A stretch of 64,000 nucleotides of DNA. Source: Methanobrevibacter sp. GTDB lineage: Archaea > Methanobacteriota > Methanobacteria > Methanobacteriales > Methanobacteriaceae. The notes under the pieces were generated by a model. It searched no databases, had not been told where the DNA came from, and saw only the letters and a list, made by a program, of their open reading frames with translations. Below are positions 59,572-64,000 of the stretch, one piece after another (position 1 is the stretch's first letter; each line of letters starts with the position of its first letter). Where the stretch lies: assembly GCF_015062985.1 (NCBI RefSeq), contig NZ_SUTI01000009.1:1-64000 (forward strand), given 5' to 3'. The position numbers were made by a program, and so were the translations under genes.

Positions 59572-60188
59572 ATTAATCCCCTTATTAAATTATCAATATA
59601 ATCTTTTGCCTCGTCAATTTCACCGTTTCCGATTAATTCATTAATTTTTTCATCCTCAAATATTCTATAAAGATATTCTTTACGCTCCTTTTGACTTTCA
59701 ACCATATTTTTCAAGTTAGTCCTTGCATAGTCCTGAAGTTCAATTTCCAGAATATCCTCCTCAGTAATAATTGATTGTATTTTCTTTCGAAGCTGACGAG
59801 CCATTAATGGACTTTTGCCATTAGTAAAAATAGATATTTCAATTTCCCCAATATTAAAGCTTGTTGGAACAATGATGTCCCCTTTTTGCGGAAAATCTGC
59901 TCGATTAACCAATTTACCTTCAGCAATCCCGCAGACATAATCAGACAACTCTTCATCAGCACTGGCAACAACAACCAAATCAGACCACTCAACCAGTTCA
60001 TCGACATCCTGTGTGGAATACAAAACAGCCCCTTTATATTCCAATTCAGATGGAAGTTTAGTCCCCGCCAACCTTACATTAGCGCCATGATCCAAAAATT
60101 TGTTTGCTCTTCTTGTTGCAACTTCGCCTGTGCCTAAAATAAAAACATTCAGATTAGAAGTTTTCAAATAAAGAGAAGTCCAATCCAT
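59568..60188 (-). CDS. precorrin-2 dehydrogenase / siroheme synthase domain protein
   Basis: The stand-alone N-terminal half of CysG (Met8p-like), 206 residues, which oxidises precorrin-2 to sirohydrochlorin with NAD and may insert iron. It begins WTSLYLKTSNLNVFILGTGEVATRRANKFLD, with the NAD loop GTGEVATRRA (about 18-27) and the conserved VASADEELSDYV and FPQKGDIIVPTSFNIGEIEISIFTNGKSPLMA (about 98-128). Sirohydrochlorin also feeds F430 and cobalamin. Start 60188 leaves one base after the previous stop; an earlier ATG (60218) would overlap it by 29 bases. It is translationally coupled to hemA. Confidence 0.92.
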   Translation of the reverse strand: MDWTSLYLKTSNLNVFILGTGEVATRRANKFLDHGANVRLAGTKLPSELEYKGAVLYSTQDVDELVEWSDLVVVASADEELSDYVCGIAEGKLVNRADFPQKGDIIVPTSFNIGEIEISIFTNGKSPLMARQLRKKIQSIITEEDILEIELQDYARTNLKNMVESQKERKEYLYRIFEDEKINELIGNGEIDEAKDYIDNLIRGLI

Positions 60189-60189
60189 T

Positions 60190-60672
60190 TTAATCAGAAT
60201 TTTCAAGAGATTTTGCATGTAAAACTTTTACAGCAGCTCTTAAATCATTATTGCATTCAGTTAAAACATTCATAGCTTCAAGTTTAGATACATGGAATGT
60301 TTCAGCTAATGCTTCTGCTCTTTCATCAGGATCAGGTTTATTTACACCAACTAACCTTTCAGACAATTCTTTTTTTAAGTCCAGATATTCATCATGACTC
60401 ATGCCCATATTCCTTAAAGTCATATCTCTTAACGGACAAGGTTTAGACGGTTTGCAACACCATACAAGTGAGCCAAAACAAGTTCCTGCTCCTTCCCCTA
60501 ATCTAGTTTCTTTTCCAAATTGAATTTTAATGTTGATGAACTCCTGAGGAGTTAAGTTAACTTCATGCAATGCATTTAAAACTGGGCATGGTTTAACTGG
60601 AGGACAACAAAAAGCAAGTCCCCTTACATCTCCCCCTCTGCAAATATGAGATGGTGCATCTTCCCAAGTCAT
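60190..60672 (-). CDS. methanogenesis marker 9 domain protein
   Basis: A Cys-rich 160-residue protein. PSHICRGGDVRGLAFCCPPVKPCP (about 7-30) is the family hallmark I recall for methanogenesis marker protein 9; a second set, CFGSLVWCCKPSKPCPLRD (about 65-83), repeats the CC-x2-KPCP pattern. The C-terminal 50 residues (about 110-160) are helical. The eight or more cysteines suggest iron-sulfur cluster binding, but that is inference. It heads the operon with siroheme synthase and hemA, which favours a tetrapyrrole or F430-linked role. GGAGGTTTATC precedes the ATG. Confidence 0.82.
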   Translation of the reverse strand: MTWEDAPSHICRGGDVRGLAFCCPPVKPCPVLNALHEVNLTPQEFINIKIQFGKETRLGEGAGTCFGSLVWCCKPSKPCPLRDMTLRNMGMSHDEYLDLKKELSERLVGVNKPDPDERAEALAETFHVSKLEAMNVLTECNNDLRAAVKVLHAKSLENSD

Positions 60673-60849
60673 GATAAACCTCCAAAAATAATTTCATTTC
60701 TTATAATCAGATAATTATAAATATTAATATAATTTATTAAAACAATGAATATATAACCTTTTTTATAAAAAGTCTATTGAATTAAATCCGAAAGGAGCAT
60801 TATAAAAAAAGTTTTTAAAATATCATGACTTATTTAAATATAGATAATT

Positions 60850-61539
60850 ATGAACCGAGAAAATATCATTATTGAAGATATCCAAATCACTTTAGAAAGA
60901 AAAAATATCAAAAACATGTATCTTCGAGTTTTACCACCGAACGGAGAAGTGAAAGTATCCGCACCACTATTCTTATCTGAAAATGATATTTCTGAGTTCG
61001 TTAAATCACGCAAAGAATGGATATTGAAAAAACAACAACTGATTTTAAACAATAAAATAAAAGCGCCACTAAAATACACAACAGGCGAAAAACATTCTTT
61101 ATGGGGTGAAGAATACACTTTACAACTAATTAAAAACCGCAAAATCACTCAGGCATTTGTTGATAAAGAAAAGGAAATTCTATATCTTCCTGTGCCTAAC
61201 AGAAGCACAATTGAAAAAAGGGAGAAGACCCTAAATGAATTTTACAGAAAGGAACTTCAATATGCAATTCCATCCGCTTTAAGTAAATGCAGCAAAAAAG
61301 TGGGGAGGCATCCAAAAGAAGTAAAAGTGAGAAAAATGAAAAATTGGGGAAACTGCAAACAGAATGGTGTGATAACCCTTAATTTGAATTTAGCTAAAAA
61401 GAAATCCATATGTTTAGAATATGTATTAACCCATGAATTATGCCATCTAATTGAATTTAACCATGGAAAAAAATTTAAAAAATTGATGGACCAATTTTGT
61501 CCAAACTGGAAAAAAATAAAAAAAGAATTAAATGAATAA
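60850..61539 (+). CDS. YgjP/SprT-like zinc metallopeptidase (DUF45)
   Basis: A 229-residue protein of the YgjP-like (DUF45) family. It has the conserved KNMYLRVLPPNGEVKVSAP (about 18-36), WGNCKQNGVITLNLNLAKK (about 159-177), and the zinc motif LTHELCHLIEFNHGKKF (HExxH, about 195-211). In related bacterial proteins it lies near restriction or UTPase functions and its substrate is unknown. No ribosome site precedes the ATG, so it may be leaderless. It is convergent with atwA, seven bases apart. Confidence 0.88.
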   Translation: MNRENIIIEDIQITLERKNIKNMYLRVLPPNGEVKVSAPLFLSENDISEFVKSRKEWILKKQQLILNNKIKAPLKYTTGEKHSLWGEEYTLQLIKNRKITQAFVDKEKEILYLPVPNRSTIEKREKTLNEFYRKELQYAIPSALSKCSKKVGRHPKEVKVRKMKNWGNCKQNGVITLNLNLAKKKSICLEYVLTHELCHLIEFNHGKKFKKLMDQFCPNWKKIKKELNE

Positions 61540-61545
61540 GAAGAA

Positions 61546-63144
61546 TTATCTATCTTTAAGCATATCTTCTTTTTCATCAACTGTTAATTTATCAACTATT
61601 TCTTCAGGAGTTCCTATGTCTAGGAGTTTACCTCCTCTCATTAAAGCAGCTCTGTCACAAACATCCAATACGAAGTCCATATCGTGAGAAATGATAATGA
61701 ATGTCTGTTCTAATTCAGCACGTGCTTTCAAAATAGAATCAGTTACGATAACACGAGTAACAGGATCCATTGTACCTGTCGGTTCATCCAAAACAATCAA
61801 ATTAGGTTCCTTGATTAAAACTTGAGCTAAAGCAACCCTATGTTTTTCCCCTACACTTAATTGATCAGGATATTTATCAAGAATGCCTACGGCAACATCA
61901 TCAGTGAAACCAACAGTGGTTAACGCATGAATTGCCTTAATCTTACCGAATTCAGCAGGCAAATTCAAACTAATAGCATCAGTTAAATTACCGAGAATAT
62001 CCCTGTGAGGATATAATGAATATTCTTGGTGCAATAATCCAATATAAGGCATGATACGTCCACGGTTAAGAGGACCAACTTTTGTCATGTCAATCCATTC
62101 ATCACCAAGCTTTATTCTTATGTCACCACTACTTGGTTCGGTTAATCCCATTAACATACGTGTGGTGGTTGTTTTACCTGAACCGCTTAAACCGACAATA
62201 CCGAATATTTCCTCTTTATTGATTGTTAAGCTTACGCCATCCACAGCCTTTACAACTCCACGTTCAATAGAGTAATAATGTTTTTTGACATCTTCAAGAA
62301 CAACTTCCGGTTCACCAAATTCTGGAATTTCTGGTTTTTTAGGAACAGGAACTGTTGCCATGAATTCATCTACAACTTTATGAGGGTCTCCTTCTTCTTT
62401 AATTTGACCATCTTCTAACCAAATTACATTATCAGCAAGTTCAGTCATTACTTCCGGCCAGTGTGAAGTAATTACCATGGTGATTCCTTCATCTTTAACA
62501 CCTTCCTTCAAGGTATTGTGAAGTTTTACTGCAGTTTGTGGATCCAAAGTACCTGTCGGTTCATCAGCTAAAAACATCATTGGAGATTTAGCCAATTGTC
62601 TTGCAAGTACAACTCTCTGTTTTTCTCCACCACTTAAGTCACGAGCAATGTGTGTAATCCTATGGTTCATTTGAACCATTTCCAATAATTCTAATGCTTC
62701 ATATATGCTTTCTTCGTATCCTTTACCTTCAGGCATTGCTCTCATAACATTTTCAATAACTGTTTCTTCATCGTATAACGCAAAGTTACGTTGCAACATG
62801 ATGGAAATTCTTCTTTTAACACTTGCAAATAATTTCCTTTCGCAATTAAAGAAATCAATTTCCTTTAATTCCAAAGTTGCTCCGCAACTACATTTTTCAC
62901 CTGCATGAGATGGAGAATCTACAGCCAAACATTCCGGACAAACCGCTGCATTAATAATAATCTGACCTTCATCCGGTTTGTAATCTAATGTTCCTCTAAG
63001 CATGTTAATTAAAACAGATTTTCCAGTTCCACTACGCCCCAATATACCTAAAGTCTCTCCTTCGCCAATCTTTAAATTAATATTTTTAAGAACATCAACA
63101 CCATCAAAAGTTTTTCTAATATTCTTAAGTGTTATAAAATCCAT
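61546..63144 (-). CDS. atwA: methyl-coenzyme M reductase activation component A2 (AtwA)
   Basis: AtwA is the ATP-binding component that, with other factors, reductively activates the nickel of F430 in methyl-coenzyme M reductase. The 532-residue protein is two fused ABC ATPase domains: Walker A GRSGTGKS (about 36-43) and GLSGSGKT (about 317-324); signatures LSGGEKQR (about 171-178) and LSVGEKHR (about 437-444); Walker B FLADEPTGT and VLDEPTGT. A Cys-rich insert in the first domain (CPECLAVDSPSHAGEKCSC, about 69-87) holds two CxC/CxxC pairs that could bind zinc or Fe-S. AAGGTGATTTC precedes the ATG. Confidence 0.95.
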   Translation of the reverse strand: MDFITLKNIRKTFDGVDVLKNINLKIGEGETLGILGRSGTGKSVLINMLRGTLDYKPDEGQIIINAAVCPECLAVDSPSHAGEKCSCGATLELKEIDFFNCERKLFASVKRRISIMLQRNFALYDEETVIENVMRAMPEGKGYEESIYEALELLEMVQMNHRITHIARDLSGGEKQRVVLARQLAKSPMMFLADEPTGTLDPQTAVKLHNTLKEGVKDEGITMVITSHWPEVMTELADNVIWLEDGQIKEEGDPHKVVDEFMATVPVPKKPEIPEFGEPEVVLEDVKKHYYSIERGVVKAVDGVSLTINKEEIFGIVGLSGSGKTTTTRMLMGLTEPSSGDIRIKLGDEWIDMTKVGPLNRGRIMPYIGLLHQEYSLYPHRDILGNLTDAISLNLPAEFGKIKAIHALTTVGFTDDVAVGILDKYPDQLSVGEKHRVALAQVLIKEPNLIVLDEPTGTMDPVTRVIVTDSILKARAELEQTFIIISHDMDFVLDVCDRAALMRGGKLLDIGTPEEIVDKLTVDEKEDMLKDR

Positions 63145-63217
63145 GAAATCACCTTATTAAGATAATCTTTATTTTCAACTATTAATATAAGTTTCTAATA
63201 ACAATTGTTTTAAAATA

Positions 63218-63949
63218 TCAAAAATCAGTAATATTAAAATCTAATTTTCCAGAAATTACTGAACGGGCTATCGAAAACCCGTCAACACCAGTAGAAATCA
63301 TTTTCATAAGATTTTCTTGAGAGTTTACAGAATTGTTTCCAATGACCTTTATGTCCACATCATTGCAAATTTTTTCTAAAAGATTCCAATCTGCTTCAAA
63401 AACACCCTTTTTCATTGCATCAATGTGCAAGTAATCAGCACCGGCATCCTCAATCAAACTTGCAATCTTAAAAGTGTCTATGCCTTCAACATTAGCCCTG
63501 ATTTTAACTGACACTTCACTTTCAACATTATCAACAATTTGAGAAATAAAATCAGATAAATCCGAACGCAACAACATATTTTGCCCACAACCAATAGCTA
63601 AAATTTCATCTTGACGACAATGGCAGTTAATTTCAACAATATCCAAGTTTTTAATGTTACCAACTTCAATAATTGGTTGTGGAGTTGTTGCACGAACATT
63701 GGCAGAAACTTTCACATTACTGTGAAGTTCTTTAATTGAAGCAACTTCCTTTTCAATATGGGCAAAAATTTCATCTAATGGAAAATCAAACTCTTTTCTT
63801 CCCCTTTCGATGATTTTCTTACTTGCTTCAATTGTAGAATCATCTAAACTGTATCCTCCTAAAGTAGCCACATTAAATCCGCATGGAATAACCTTATTTA
63901 AAAAATCAGCGTTTGTTATCCCAGCCATAGGCGCAACTACTTTAAGCAT
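63218..63949 (-). CDS. dihydrouridine-synthase-like TIM-barrel protein
   Basis: A 243-residue TIM barrel of the archaeal MJ0144-type family related to tRNA-dihydrouridine synthases: VVAPMAGITNADFL (about 4-17), VEINCHCRQDEI (about 106-117), VSVKIRANVEG (about 144-154), ADYLHIDAM (about 171-179) and the C-terminal phosphate loop VDGFSIARSVISG (about 225-237). The family lacks a confirmed activity. GAGG lies seven bases before ATG 63949; an in-frame TTG at 63955 is less likely. It lies 73 bases upstream of atwA on the same strand. Confidence 0.85.
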   Translation of the reverse strand: MLKVVAPMAGITNADFLNKVIPCGFNVATLGGYSLDDSTIEASKKIIERGRKEFDFPLDEIFAHIEKEVASIKELHSNVKVSANVRATTPQPIIEVGNIKNLDIVEINCHCRQDEILAIGCGQNMLLRSDLSDFISQIVDNVESEVSVKIRANVEGIDTFKIASLIEDAGADYLHIDAMKKGVFEADWNLLEKICNDVDIKVIGNNSVNSQENLMKMISTGVDGFSIARSVISGKLDFNITDF

Positions 63950-63958
63950 GAACAAGCC

Positions 63959-64000
63959 TCAGTATTCTTTTTCAATGACCCATGTCCACATTTCATTATT
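63959..64000 (-). CDS. C-terminal end of a gene continuing beyond the window
   Basis: The minus strand from the window edge reads NNEMWTWVIEKEY and a stop (TGA at 63959-63961). The frame is open to the edge and the stop lies close to the next gene's start, the usual spacing for an operon. Too short to identify. Confidence 0.45.
   Translation of the reverse strand, partial: NNEMWTWVIEKEY

Overview
The window is AT-rich, gene-dense archaeal DNA from a hydrogenotrophic methanogen of the Methanobacteriales, most likely a Methanobrevibacter. Evidence: AtwA (component A2, which activates methyl-coenzyme M reductase), methanogenesis marker 9, a KorDABC 2-oxoglutarate synthase, PycB, DGGGP synthase for ether lipids, topoisomerase VI, aIF1A, Rio1, Pno1-type KH protein, aTrm56, Taw1, archaeosine-pathway QueC and phosphorylating archaeal GAPDH. 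Many genes have GGAGGTGATC-type ribosome binding sites, and several start at TTG.

Layout. 1-4.7 kb: tRNA-Thr (cut by the window edge), thiM-thiE, tpiA-pgk, taw1. 4.6-9.9 kb: korDABC-sucC-flavoprotein operon, divergent from a fumarase-beta-like gene, i.e. part of the incomplete reductive TCA route to 2-oxoglutarate (pycB lies at 20.5 kb). 9.9-17 kb: FKBP isomerase, a DUF763 protein, trm56, a CobZ-like gene plus cobS (end of cobalamin assembly), larC-queC, and a von Willebrand A protein. 17-20.4 kb: remains of a winged-helix regulator, an M48 protease with a zinc ribbon, an LCP-like membrane-anchored protein, an old-yellow-enzyme-type flavoprotein. 20.5-25.7 kb: pycB, inositol-1-phosphate synthase, a glycosyltransferase and DGGGP synthase. 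25.8-36.3 kb: a surface-glycan region with two more glycosyltransferases, a NERD-like zinc-ribbon membrane protein, an acyltransferase, and a tight minus-strand operon (CMP-sugar synthetase/PseG fusion, NeuB-type synthase, glycosyltransferase, flippase) that looks like the second half of a nonulosonic-acid pathway. 36.4-41.4 kb: hypD, phosphoglycolate phosphatase, a PmbA/TldD-type peptidase homologue, moeA with two small companions.

41.5-50.2 kb holds the archaeal information-processing block aIF1A-rio1-pno1(KH)-top6B-top6A, here split by four non-informational genes: a decayed MATE transporter, a TMEM175-like channel, a radical-SAM aminomutase whose substrate-binding residues match glutamate 2,3-aminomutase rather than lysine 2,3-aminomutase, and a membrane protein with a pore-loop-like C-terminus. 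The aminomutase has no normal start codon at its conserved N-terminus.

50.2-52.8 kb: a copper-type resistance unit, csoR-P1B ATPase-copZ, with two matching inverted-repeat operators (7-4-7) over the csoR and ATPase promoters. 52.7-60.7 kb: alpha/beta hydrolase, GAPDH, endonuclease IV, a zinc-ribbon protein, a metallophosphoesterase, an orphan AAA ATPase, and a tetrapyrrole operon (methanogenesis marker 9, siroheme synthase domain, hemA). 60.8-64 kb: a SprT/YgjP-like metallopeptidase, atwA, a dihydrouridine-synthase-like TIM barrel, and the last codons of one more gene.

The strongest leads are the glutamate-2,3-aminomutase-like gene with its unusual start, the NeuA-PseG fusion operon, the CsoR operator pair with an atypical P1B ATPase, and the CobZ-like protein with an unexplained N-terminal half. 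I found no CRISPR array, prophage or intact insertion sequence. All family calls rest on reading the sequence and remembered family features; no database search was run.
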